Shown here one piece after another: positions 17,703 to 27,069 of a stretch of DNA of 38,094 nt (its first letter is position 1; each line of letters opens with the position of its first letter). A model generated the notes under the pieces. The model searched no databases, was not told the origin of the DNA, and worked only from the letters and a program-made list of their open reading frames with translations. Source of the DNA: Pseudomonadota bacterium (GTDB lineage Bacteria > Pseudomonadota > Alphaproteobacteria > CADEGL01); the NCBI GenBank assembly GCA_027619995.1, contig JAQCGR010000003.1, positions 1 to 38,094 of the forward strand, in the 5' to 3' direction. The translations under genes were made by a program, and so were the position numbers.

Positions 17703-19296
17703 TCAGTTTCCCTCCCCAAGGACGGCGCGGCGACCATCGTAAAGGCCACCCTCGCCCACGCGATGTTGCTGCATCAAGTAGTCGTGATAACGCTTCACTT
17801 CCTGGTCGATCCGGGCCTGGTCCCAGCCCAATTCCTTGGCCGCCTCTTCCGCCGCCTTGCGCGCGGCCGTATGGGCCATGGTGGCCGTCCAACCGGTGTT
17901 GACGCGGCGATGCAGCAGATCGATCAGGCCGGTCACATGCTCATGCGCCGCGGCGTGGCGCAGATCGGCCAGCTTGATCTCCTTGTAGTCGTCACTCAGC
18001 GGCGGCGAGTTCTGGTTCTCCGGGAAGCTGCGCGCGTCATAGGAGATGGCCTGCGCCGAGCCCGAGGGTTTGATGCGCGCGGCCACGGCATCGGTCAGTT
18101 CCCGGCCGGCCGAGCGATGGGTCATGATCGGGCCGGCCGTCATCGCCAGCACGCCGGGCATTCCGTCCTTGGCGAGATCGTGAATCTCGCGCCGCCGCGC
18201 GCCCTTGGGCAGGGCCGGATCGTAGGTCAGTGGCCGCACCCCGGCCCAGGCGAACAGCACATCGCCGCGGCGGAAACCGAGACCCGGCATCAGGTGATTG
18301 ACCTCCCCGATCAGCCAGTCGATGTCCTCGTCCAGCGGGCGGATGCCGTCGATATCGCCTTCGTAGAGGGTTTCCGTCGGGCCGAAATAATGCAGATCGT
18401 TCCAGGGCAGGCAGTAGAGATGCTCGTTCTCGCGGTTGGTGCCCATGACGGCGCGACCGCGGCATTCCTCGGGCAGACGCACCATGAGATGGACGCCCTT
18501 GGTGCCGGTGATCTTGCGACCCGCGCCGGCCCCGGCCATGGCATTCACTTTGTCGATCCAGATACCCGCCATGTTCAACACCGTGCGGGCGCGCACCACC
18601 GCCTCACCGGCCTCGCCCAAGGCATCCGACAGGGTCAAGGGCCCAGCGACCGTCGCCCTCGCGCGCCATGCCCGTGACCGGGGTGTAGTTGCGCACGACC
18701 GCGCCCATGCGCTCGGCGTCCAGCACCGCGTCGATGCCGACCCGCTCGGGCCATTGGAACTGGTACTCGCGGAACAGGGCGGCGGCGGTCAGGTCTTCGG
18801 GATTGCGCAGCCATTTTACCAGCGGCAGCTTAGTCGCCGTCGTGCCCGGCACCATTTCGAAATCCAGCGGAATATCGCCCGGCCCCAGCATTTCGAGCAG
18901 CTTGAAGGCCAGGCGCACCTGCCAGGGCTTGAAGGCATCGGTCTTGTAGATCGGAAAGCAGAAGGTCAGTTTCCGCGCCCGCTCGGGCGTCGTGTTGACG
19001 AACTGACTGCGCGTCGTCATCGCCTGTTTGGCCATCGACAGGGCCGTCGCCAATTGACTGGGATGGCGCGCGAATTCCCACATGGAATCGCCCGGGGCGG
19101 GATAGCGGATACCGCCGCTCAATATGCGAGTCGACCGGCTGCTGGAGCCCGAGGCGTAATCGCCCTTGTCGACCAGCAACACGGTATAGCCGGCCGCCGC
19201 CAGATGCTGCGCGGCACTGGCCCCGTTCAGCCCCGCCCCGATCACGGCGACATCGAACGCCTGCCCGTCCAGGTTTTCGAGTTTGGATCGCGGCAT
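17703..19296 (-). pseudogene. second glycerol-3-phosphate dehydrogenase/oxidase paralog, interrupted by a 1-nt frameshift
   Basis: ORFs 18604-19296 (MPRSKLENLDGQAFDVAVIGAGLNGASAAQHLAAAGY...GDGRWALDP) and 17703-18638 (TLSDALGEAGEAVVRARTVLNMAGIW...) are N- and C-halves of one GlpD-like protein. Total length is 1594 nt (3n+1); removing one A at 18637/18638 restores GDGRWALTLSDALGEA. Confidence 0.85.
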
Positions 19297-19432
19297 ATTC
19301 TCTCCCCCAAGTTGCCGATTCCGGAAGAGCCTAGCCTCTTGTCGTGGGCCTTACCATTGCCCCGATACCCCTGCTTGGGCAAGTTAGGCGAAGGGCTGAA
19401 CCCGGCTGAAAGCGAGACTTCAAATTCGAGAC

Positions 19433-19864
19433 ATGAAGAACAAGGCAATGGACGAGGAACATGCGGTTCTTTTCGCCAACGAGGCCTTCTACCAAGCCTT
19501 CACCGAAGGCGATGTCGCGGGCATGGACGAGATCTGGGCGCGCGATGCCGAGATATTCTGCATTCATCCCGGCTGGGCACCGCTTTCCGGGCGGGACGAG
19601 GTCATGCAAAGCTGGCGCGCGATCCTCGAAAATCCGAATGCGCCCAGCGTCGAGTTTTCCGACGCCAGGGTTTCGGTCGAGGGCATTTTGGCCTTTGTCG
19701 TCGGGTATGAATCCGTCGGCGAAGGGCACCTGGCGGCGACCAATATCTTCACCCGCGAGAACGGTTTGTGGAAAATGGTCCACCACAATACCGGCCCGAC
19801 CAGCGGGGTGCCGAAGGGCGCCGAGCGGCCCAAGGCCGTCCGCCGGCCCCAGACGATGCATTAG
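19433..19864 (+). CDS. SnoaL/NTF2-like domain protein
   Basis: 143 aa; LFANEAFYQAFTEGDVAGMDEIWARDAEIFCIHPGWAPLSGRDEVMQSWRAI, typical of SnoaL_3-type proteins. Confidence 0.82.
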   Translation: MKNKAMDEEHAVLFANEAFYQAFTEGDVAGMDEIWARDAEIFCIHPGWAPLSGRDEVMQSWRAILENPNAPSVEFSDARVSVEGILAFVVGYESVGEGHLAATNIFTRENGLWKMVHHNTGPTSGVPKGAERPKAVRRPQTMH

Positions 19865-19886
19865 CCGACGGGCGAGAGGACAGTCG

Positions 19887-20849
19887 ATGACCAGACCAGC
19901 GTGGGATTCGGTGTCGAACGCAGCAATCGTGGGCACCGGCACGATCGGCGCGAGTTGGTCCGCCTATTTTCTCGCGCGCGGCATGACCGTCACCGCCTTC
20001 GATCCGATGGCGGGCGCGGAAGCCCGCACCCGAGCCTTCGTCGCCCGCGCCTGGCCGGACCTCGAAGCCCTCGGCCTGGTGCGGACCGGGGCGAGGCAGG
20101 ACGCGCTGCGCTTCGCCCCCACCCTGGAAGACGCGGTCGCGGAAGCCGAATTCATCCAGGAGAACGGCCCGGAAGACCAGGCCAAGAAGGGCGCCCTGTT
20201 CGCGGCGATCGATGCGGCCTGTCCGCCGGAGACGATCATCGCCTCCTCGACTTCGGCCCTGGTCATGACGCCGATCCAGGCCCACTGCGCGCGGCCCGGG
20301 CGCTGCGTCAACGCCCATCCATTCAATCCCCCCCATTTGATGCCCCTGGTCGAAGTCTCGGGCGGCGACCGGACGGAGGAGGAGGCGATCGCCTGGGCGA
20401 TGGACTTCTATGCCGCGATCGGCCGGACGCCCGTCCGCCTCAACCGCGAGGTTTACGGCCATATCGCCAACCGCCTGCAATACGCGCTCTACAACGAGGC
20501 GGTGCGTATCGTCCTCGATGGCATCGCCAATGTGGCGGATGTAGATGCGGCGGTGCGCAACGGGCCGGGCCTGCGTTGGGGCATCCAGGGGCCCTTCCTG
20601 AATTATCACCTCGCCGGCGGCGAAGGCGGGCTCAAGCGTTTCTATGAGATTTTCGAAGGGCGCGATCGCGGCAACACCGACCGTATCGCCCGCCAGACCC
20701 TGACCGAAGAGCAGAAGCAGCTGCTGTCGGACGGCATCGCCGAGATGCTGGACGGCGACGACGAGTTCGCCGAGCTCACCGCCCGGCGCGACCGCCGCCT
20801 CGTCGAACTGCTGCGCCTGCGCGCAAGGATGGACGCCGGCGAGCTCTAG
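19887..20849 (+). CDS. 3-hydroxyacyl-CoA dehydrogenase NAD-binding family protein (carnitine 3-dehydrogenase / L-gulonate dehydrogenase-like)
   Basis: MTRPAWDSVSNAAIVGTGTIGASWSAYFLARGMTVTAFDP; IASSTSALVMTPIQ; HPFNPPHLMPLVEVSGGDRT; frame checked, 321 codons. The ORF-track start at 19461 is upstream read-through. Confidence 0.88.
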   Translation: MTRPAWDSVSNAAIVGTGTIGASWSAYFLARGMTVTAFDPMAGAEARTRAFVARAWPDLEALGLVRTGARQDALRFAPTLEDAVAEAEFIQENGPEDQAKKGALFAAIDAACPPETIIASSTSALVMTPIQAHCARPGRCVNAHPFNPPHLMPLVEVSGGDRTEEEAIAWAMDFYAAIGRTPVRLNREVYGHIANRLQYALYNEAVRIVLDGIANVADVDAAVRNGPGLRWGIQGPFLNYHLAGGEGGLKRFYEIFEGRDRGNTDRIARQTLTEEQKQLLSDGIAEMLDGDDEFAELTARRDRRLVELLRLRARMDAGEL

Positions 20850-20935
20850 ACCCGGGCTTCACAAGGCCGATACGCCGTTTCGGCACCTCGAAACAGGACT
20901 TCCTGGGTGCGCAGCGGCGGAGTAGCTTGCCCGCC

Positions 20936-22747
20936 ATGACCTACGAACAGATCGTCGTTTTCGCCCTCCTCCCCACCATCTTCGCCCTCTTCGTCTGGGG
21001 GCGGTGGCGCCATGATGTCGTGGCCTTCGTCACCCTGATCGCGGCCGTGGTCCTGGGGGTGGTGCCGGGCGAAGCGGCTTTCTCCGGCTTCGGCCATCCG
21101 GCGACGATCACCGTCGCCGCCGTCCTCATCATCAGCCGCGGGTTGTCGAACGCGGGGGCGGTCGACTATTTCGCCCGGCTCGTCCGCCCCGCGACCGGTT
21201 CGACCGTCGGCCATATCGCCGTCCTGTCGGGCGCGGCGGCGATCCTCAGCGGCTTCATCAACAATGTCGGCGCGGTGGCCCTGTTCATGCCCGTCGCCAT
21301 GGCGACCGCGGCCAAGGCCAAGCGGGCCGCGGCCGTCCTGCTGATGCCCCTGTCCTTCGGCTCGATCCTCGGCGGGATGGTAACTCTGATCGGCACGCCG
21401 CCGAACATTATCGTCGCGGCCTATCGCGGCGAGGCCCTGGGGAAGCCCTTTGGACTGTTCGATTTCACGCCGGTAGGCCTGCCTCTGGCGATCGCGGGCG
21501 TGGCCTTCGTCGCACTGATCGGATGGCGCCTGTTGCCGGCCTCGCGCCGCGCCGCGCGCTCGCCCGCCGAAATGATCGATATCGAGAACTACGTCGCCGA
21601 AACGCGGGTGCCGGAGGAGTCGAAAATTGTCGGCAAGTCGGTGGCGGAACTCGACGAAGTGACGCGCGAAAATGATGCCCTGATCGTCGGCGTGATCCGG
21701 GGCGAGAAACGTATCCTGGCGGTCTGGCGCGAACGCATCCGGGCCAACGACATGCTGCTGATCGAAGCCTCGCCCGAAGCGCTCGGTACCCTGGTCAAGG
21801 AATTGGGCCTGAAGCTGGTCGAGGATGCGGTGGAGGCTACGGAAGAGGACGGCGGCAAACCGAAGCCCAGCCGGGTCAGCATCGGATCGGACGACGTTTC
21901 GGTGGTCGAGGCGGTGGTCACGCCCGGTTCGCGCCTCGTCAACCGTCCGGCCGGCGCGGTGCATTTCCGCAGCCGCTACGGCATCAACCTTCTTGCGGTG
22001 GCGCGTTCGGGCCGACCCTTTCGCGATAGCCTGGCTTCGTTCGAGTTTCAGACCGGCGACGTGCTGCTGCTCCAGGGCGACCGCGACAGGTTGCCCGAGA
22101 TTGTCGCCCAGCTCGGCTGCCTGCCCCTGGCCGAACGCGCCCTGCCGATCGGGCGCCGCAATGCCACCGTCTTCGCCTTGAGCGTCTTCCTCGGCGCCAT
22201 CCTGCTCGCTGCCTTCGGCATCTTGGACTTCCCTATCGCCCTGGCCGGCGCGGCCGCCCTGATGGTGGTCGCCAATGTCGTGCCGCCGCGCGAACTCTAC
22301 GAAAGCATCGACTGGCCCGTGATCGTCCTGTTGGGCGCAATGATCCCGATCGGCGGCGCTCTGGAGACCAGCGGGGTGACGGAACTGCTGGCCGGCTGGA
22401 TTACCGGTCTGGCCGCCGGCACCTCGATCATCTTTGTCCTGGGCCTGCTATTCGTCGTCACGATGACCCTGTCGGATGTCATGAACAACGCGGCGACGGC
22501 GGTGATTGCGGCGCCCCTCGCGGTCGCCATCGCCAATGGGCTGGGAGTCAGCCCGGATCCCTTCCTGATGGCCGTCGCGGTCGGTGCGTCCTGCGCCTTT
22601 CTGACCCCGATCGGGCACCAGAACAACACCCTGGTCATGGGCCCCGGCGGCTACCGGTTCGGCGATTACTGGCGCATGGGTCTGCCTCTGGAGGTGATGA
22701 TCGTCGCCCTCGGCCTGCCTCTGATACTCTGGGCCTGGCCGCTCTAG
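20936..22747 (+). CDS. SLC13 family permease with central TrkA-C (RCK_C) domains
   Basis: About 600 aa; N- and C-terminal transmembrane blocks (GGMVTLIGTPPNIIVAAYRG; GASCAFLTPIGHQNNTLVMGPGGY) flank a soluble region ESKIVGKSVAELDEVTRENDALIVGVIRG... SRLVNRPAGAVHFRSRYGINLLAVAR. Start may be 20927 or 20936. Confidence 0.9.
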   Translation: MTYEQIVVFALLPTIFALFVWGRWRHDVVAFVTLIAAVVLGVVPGEAAFSGFGHPATITVAAVLIISRGLSNAGAVDYFARLVRPATGSTVGHIAVLSGAAAILSGFINNVGAVALFMPVAMATAAKAKRAAAVLLMPLSFGSILGGMVTLIGTPPNIIVAAYRGEALGKPFGLFDFTPVGLPLAIAGVAFVALIGWRLLPASRRAARSPAEMIDIENYVAETRVPEESKIVGKSVAELDEVTRENDALIVGVIRGEKRILAVWRERIRANDMLLIEASPEALGTLVKELGLKLVEDAVEATEEDGGKPKPSRVSIGSDDVSVVEAVVTPGSRLVNRPAGAVHFRSRYGINLLAVARSGRPFRDSLASFEFQTGDVLLLQGDRDRLPEIVAQLGCLPLAERALPIGRRNATVFALSVFLGAILLAAFGILDFPIALAGAAALMVVANVVPPRELYESIDWPVIVLLGAMIPIGGALETSGVTELLAGWITGLAAGTSIIFVLGLLFVVTMTLSDVMNNAATAVIAAPLAVAIANGLGVSPDPFLMAVAVGASCAFLTPIGHQNNTLVMGPGGYRFGDYWRMGLPLEVMIVALGLPLILWAWPL

Positions 22748-22792
22748 GCCTGGGGTTCACGACGAAGCGGGACGGATCGGAAGGAACGCGCG

Positions 22793-23524
22793 ATGACAGG
22801 CGAGACGATCGGCAGAATCCTGGAAATCCGGCGCTATCCGGTGAAATCGCTGGGCGGGGAATCGATGGCCGCGGCTTCCCTGCTGCCGGGCGACGGTATC
22901 GCCGGCGACCGCGCCTTCGTCCTTCATGCCCCTGAAACCGGCGCCATCGTGCAGGCCTCGCGCCCCAGGGACTGGCCGGGGGCGATGGATGTCTCGGCGG
23001 CCTATATCGCCGGCGATGCCGGGGCCATCCGCTACACCCTGCCCGACGGCACAGAGGTCGCCAGCACCGATCCGGCGGCGGCGGATCTGCTGGCGAAGGC
23101 CTTGGGACGGCCTGTGACCCTCGTCGAATCGGCGGAGGTCGGCCGGATCAAGGATGGCGACGTGCATCTTCTGACCACGGCCAGCCTGGCCGCGATGGCG
23201 GCGCTTCACCCGGAGGGCCGATTCGAGACGCGCCGTTTTCGCCCGAGCCTGGTGATCGAATCGCCCGCGGGCGCGCAAGGCTTCGTCGAGAACGATTGGG
23301 TCGGCCGCCGGCTGCGCATCGGCGACGCCATCATGCGGGTCTCCGACCGGACCGTGCGCTGCGTGCTGCCGACCCTGGCCCAGGGCGATCTGCCCAAGGA
23401 TCCGGACATTCTGCGCACGGTGGTCAAGAATAACGGCGGCGATGCCGGCATCTACGCCATGATCGAAACGCCGGGCCGGATTCGGGTGGGCGACGATCTG
23501 CTGTTGGAAGACGCCGCTGGCTAG
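22793..23524 (+). CDS. MOSC domain-containing protein
   Basis: 243 aa; ILEIRRYPVKSLGGESM N-terminal beta-barrel and GDGIAGDRAFVL, RFRPSLVIE, C-terminal VGDDLLL. Confidence 0.85.
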   Translation: MTGETIGRILEIRRYPVKSLGGESMAAASLLPGDGIAGDRAFVLHAPETGAIVQASRPRDWPGAMDVSAAYIAGDAGAIRYTLPDGTEVASTDPAAADLLAKALGRPVTLVESAEVGRIKDGDVHLLTTASLAAMAALHPEGRFETRRFRPSLVIESPAGAQGFVENDWVGRRLRIGDAIMRVSDRTVRCVLPTLAQGDLPKDPDILRTVVKNNGGDAGIYAMIETPGRIRVGDDLLLEDAAG

Positions 23525-23778
23525 TCGCCCGTCGCGCCCAGGGCGACCTTGTCGCCCGCGATCATGAACACGACCGTGCCGTCGGACGCCTTGTAGGTCC
23601 ATTTCTCGATCGGCCCCAGCTTGTCGATGCTGTCGGGGTCGCCGAGCTTGTCGCGCAGCGCGGCGCTGGTCTCGACCCCGCGCGCCTTTTCGACGATCTC
23701 GGTCTTGTCGGGATCGCCGCAAGCGACCAGCAAGGTGGCCGCGAAGAGAAGCGCGAGAATGGTGCGCAGGGCCGTCAT
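23521..23778 (-). CDS. small putative lipoprotein
   Basis: 85 aa MTALRTILALLFAATLLVACGDPDKTEIVEKARG: lipobox LLVAC followed by a short soluble domain; start at 23778 within the longer ORF 23521-24195. Confidence 0.7.
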   Translation of the reverse strand: MTALRTILALLFAATLLVACGDPDKTEIVEKARGVETSAALRDKLGDPDSIDKLGPIEKWTYKASDGTVVFMIAGDKVALGATGD

Positions 23779-23804
23779 GGGCGGGTTCCTTCCCGTATCT
23801 CGAT

Positions 23805-24947
23805 CTATTCCAGGGTTTCGAACAGGCGCAGCAGCAGCCGCGCGCGCGGTTCGAGCGAAGAATACAGCATGTGTTCGTAATCCGTATGGGCGCCGTGGCC
23901 GTCCACACCGAGGCCGTCCAAGGTCGGGATGCCCAAAGCGGCGGTGAAATTCGCGTCGCTGCACCCGCCCGTCATGGGCACATCCTCCAATTCGAAGCCA
24001 AGTTCCGCCGCCAGACCCTTGGCATGATCGAACAGCGCGGCGATGCCGTCGTCCTTGAGATAGGCCTGGCGCGAGACGCCGCCTTCGACGGTCACCTTCA
24101 CATCCGGATCGACCGGTGTCAGCCCATGCACCCGCGCCACCATCTCGTCCATGGTGGCGGGGTCGGGGCAGCGCATATCGACCAGAACCTCGCAATGCTG
24201 GGGCACCACGTTGCGCCCCGTGCCGCCCTTGATGGTGCCGACGCTCAGGGTCACGCCGCGCGCGTAGTCGGTCATGCCCTCGACGGCCAGAATCTGGTGC
24301 GCCATTTCCTTGATCGCATTGCGACCGTCCTGATGGCGCAGCCCGGCATGGGCCGGCCGGCCCTCGGTCCGGATGGTGAATTCGGCATTGCCCTTGCGCG
24401 AGGTGACGATCTTGCCGCCGTCACGGGCGGGCTCGGTCACCAGCACGTATTTGTTCTTCTTGGCCTCGGCCTCGATCGTGGCGCGCGAAGTCGGGCTGCC
24501 CACCTCCTCCTCCGGCACGAAGAGGAAGGTGATCGGCAGCTTGGTCGTCTTGCCCTCGCGGATGAGATGGCGGAAGGCGTAATAGGCGAGATAGGCCCCG
24601 CCCTTCATGTCGTAGATGCCCGGGCCGTAGACCTCATCGCCCTTGCGTTCGAAGGGCAGGGTTTCGAGCGTGCCGATCGGATGCACGGTGTCGAGATGGC
24701 TGAGGACCATGATCCCCGGCCCGTCACCGCCCCAGGGGCTGCGCGCGATCAGGATATCGCCGAAGCCGTCGCGCCCCGGCATCCGCTTGATTCCCGCACC
24801 AATATCCCGCATCTCGCCCTCGGTCTGATCGACCATGCGGTTGACGGCCGCACCGTCATTCGACGGGCTTTCGATTTCGATCCAGCGGCGAATGCCTTCC
24901 AGGATTTCGGCGGCGTCGATGCGCGGCGCGTTGCGGCCTTCGGTCAT
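23805..24947 (-). CDS. M20 family metallopeptidase (carboxypeptidase G2-like)
   Basis: MTEGRNAPRIDAAEILEGIRRWIEIESPS; LSHLDTVHPIGT, YGPGIYDMKGGAYLAYYAF, LFVPEEEVGS, GGCSDANFTAALGIPTLDGLGVDGHGAHTDYE. Start at 24947 overlaps the upstream stop (ATGA). Confidence 0.92.
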   Translation of the reverse strand: MTEGRNAPRIDAAEILEGIRRWIEIESPSNDGAAVNRMVDQTEGEMRDIGAGIKRMPGRDGFGDILIARSPWGGDGPGIMVLSHLDTVHPIGTLETLPFERKGDEVYGPGIYDMKGGAYLAYYAFRHLIREGKTTKLPITFLFVPEEEVGSPTSRATIEAEAKKNKYVLVTEPARDGGKIVTSRKGNAEFTIRTEGRPAHAGLRHQDGRNAIKEMAHQILAVEGMTDYARGVTLSVGTIKGGTGRNVVPQHCEVLVDMRCPDPATMDEMVARVHGLTPVDPDVKVTVEGGVSRQAYLKDDGIAALFDHAKGLAAELGFELEDVPMTGGCSDANFTAALGIPTLDGLGVDGHGAHTDYEHMLYSSLEPRARLLLRLFETLE

Positions 24948-25930
24948 GCGGTCCTCTCTCGGGTTGGTGGGCGGGGCCGAGCCCTCATGGCCAGAAATAT
25001 TCCGCCCAGGACCAGCAGGGCGCCGGCCCCATGGTACCAGGCGACGGTCTCGCCCAGGAATAGCACGGCCATCGTGCTGCCGAACAAGGGGAGGAGCGGG
25101 AAACACAGGGCCGCCCGATTCGCGCCCACCAGTTCGACCCCGCGGTTGAAACACAGGAAAGCGAGGACCGAGGGGAAGATCGCGACATAGAGAACAGCGG
25201 CGGCCGCATTGAGGGTGAGCGGCACGGCGAAACCGGCCGAATGCTCGATCATATAGGCCGGCAGCAGCATGACCGCGCCCAGAAGAAAGGAAATCGCAAC
25301 GAAACCGAGGGGCGTCATCACTGGTTTGCGCCGCAGCAAGACAGCATAGACGCCATAGGTGACAAGCCCGACGAATATCCAGATATCGCCGGTATTGGGC
25401 TGGAAGGCGAGCAGCACGTCGAGATCGCCATGGGCCACCACCAGCATCGCACCCGAAAAGGATACGATCAGGCCCAGAGCCTGAACCGCCCGGATCCGCT
25501 CGCGAAAAAACAGGAAGGAGAGAAGAATCACGACAACCGGCATCAGTGGCTGGATCAGCTAGGCATTGACCGCCGTCGTCTTGGTCAGTCCGATATAGAG
25601 CAGGGTGTTGAACAGGCTGACGCCGCAGAACGCCATGACGATGACGAGACCGGGGGCGGTCAGAAATATCCTCAAGTCCTGGCCCAACGAGCGCCAGACG
25701 AAAGGCAGAAGGATCAGGAATCCCAGAACCCAACGCCAGAAAGCCAGGGCGATCGGCGGCACGTCGCCCGCCACGGCTCGGCCCACCACGATATTGCCGG
25801 CCCAGAACAGGAAGGTCAGACAGAGCAGCAGATAGGGCCGATCAAACAGCCCAAATAGCCCGCCGGTCCTGCGGCCGCCAACGGAACCCGGACCGGCGCC
25901 CTCGTCAGGCGCTTCCGTCGCAGCCCGCAA
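24944..25930 (-). pseudogene. EamA/DMT family transporter interrupted by an in-frame amber stop
   Basis: ORFs 25559-25930 and 24944-25543 are in the same frame, separated by TAG at 25561-25559 plus five codons (LIQPL). Joined product ...TKTTAVNA*LIQPLMPVVVILLSFLFFRERIR reads through as a normal EamA protein. Start appears to be TTG at 25930, directly after the upstream TGA. Confidence 0.82.
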
Positions 25931-27058
25931 TCAGGCCTCGAGACCTGCGACGAAAGCGAGGATGTGGCGGTTCACCTCGCCCGCCGCTTCCATCTGCACC
26001 ATATGCCCGACCCCTTCGATCAGGGCGATCTCGCCCCGGCCCTCGACCGCCTTGGCATGGGCGGCCGGGATGATCCGGTCCTCGACGCCCCAGAGGGCCA
26101 GGATCGGCGCCTTGATCTCGCCCAACCGTCCGGCCAGGGCATGAGCCTGCCGGCCGCCCGGGAACCAGGCCTCGCGGATTGCCTCCAGGGCCTCGGCCGC
26201 ACCTTCCAGACGCCGGTTGCGCAGGGCGCCCTCGACGACATTGCGGTTGACCAGGGCAGGATCGGCAAACAGCGATTGCAGCGCCGCCTTCATCTCCTTG
26301 CGCCGGTCGGCCGAGCCGAAGGCCTCCAGGAAAGCGCCGTCGATCTCCTCGCCCAGGCCCGCCCCGGCGACCAGCACCACGCCCGCCGCAAGACCCGGCC
26401 GGGCGAGCGCAAGATCGAGCGCCAGGGCGCCGCCCATGGATTGTCCGATCAGGACGACCCGTTCCAGGCCCAGCGCATCGATCGCCGCCGAAACCGCCGC
26501 TCCCAAAGCGTCCGGCCCGCCGTCGCCGACGGATTTGGAGGACTGGCCATGGCCCGGCAATTCGATCGCATGCACCTGACGGTCGGCCGCCAGGGCCTCT
26601 TGGTTGAAAAGCCAGGCATCCAGATCGCCGCCGAAACCGTGGATCAGGACGATGGGCGTGGCCTCGCCCTCGCCCAGGCTGCGCACCCGCAGGCTATGGC
26701 CACCCGCCTCGATCACCGTGACATCGCCGGCGCCCTCGCCGCCGCCCGATTTCGATTCGGGCGCTTCGAAGGCATCGACGAAGGCGTCGATCTCGGCCTG
26801 AGGCACATCCTCGCCCGCCATGACCGCGAGAAGCCCGCCGATCGGCACTACGTCGCCCGGCTTGGCGACCAGGCGACGGACGGTACCGCCTTCCGGCGCC
26901 TCGATCGCGCCGGTGATCTTGGTCGTCTCCATCTCGACGACTTCGTCCATCGCCGAAACCGATTCCCCTTCCTTGACCAGCCATGCGACCAGCTTGCCGT
27001 CCGATTCGGTCATGCCCCATTTGGGCATGGTGATCGCCGTGATGCGCTCCCCCGTCAT
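25931..27058 (-). CDS. acoC: acetoin dehydrogenase E2-like: lipoyl domain fused to alpha/beta hydrolase
   Basis: MTGERITAITMPKWGMTESDGKLVAWLVKEGESVSAMDEVVEMETTKITGAIEAP lipoyl domain, then IVLIHGFGGDLDAW...LIGQSMGGALAL hydrolase. Confidence 0.88.
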   Translation of the reverse strand: MTGERITAITMPKWGMTESDGKLVAWLVKEGESVSAMDEVVEMETTKITGAIEAPEGGTVRRLVAKPGDVVPIGGLLAVMAGEDVPQAEIDAFVDAFEAPESKSGGGEGAGDVTVIEAGGHSLRVRSLGEGEATPIVLIHGFGGDLDAWLFNQEALAADRQVHAIELPGHGQSSKSVGDGGPDALGAAVSAAIDALGLERVVLIGQSMGGALALDLALARPGLAAGVVLVAGAGLGEEIDGAFLEAFGSADRRKEMKAALQSLFADPALVNRNVVEGALRNRRLEGAAEALEAIREAWFPGGRQAHALAGRLGEIKAPILALWGVEDRIIPAAHAKAVEGRGEIALIEGVGHMVQMEAAGEVNRHILAFVAGLEA

Positions 27059-27069
27059 GCCGGACCGCC

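Noticed and set aside
18604-18680. Programmed +1 frameshift in the upstream GlpD paralog
   Set aside because: The local sequence GCC CTT GAC lacks the in-frame stop and the CTT TGA C arrangement known from prfB, and no strong internal Shine-Dalgarno is evident. A simple 1-nt insertion or sequencing error is more economical.
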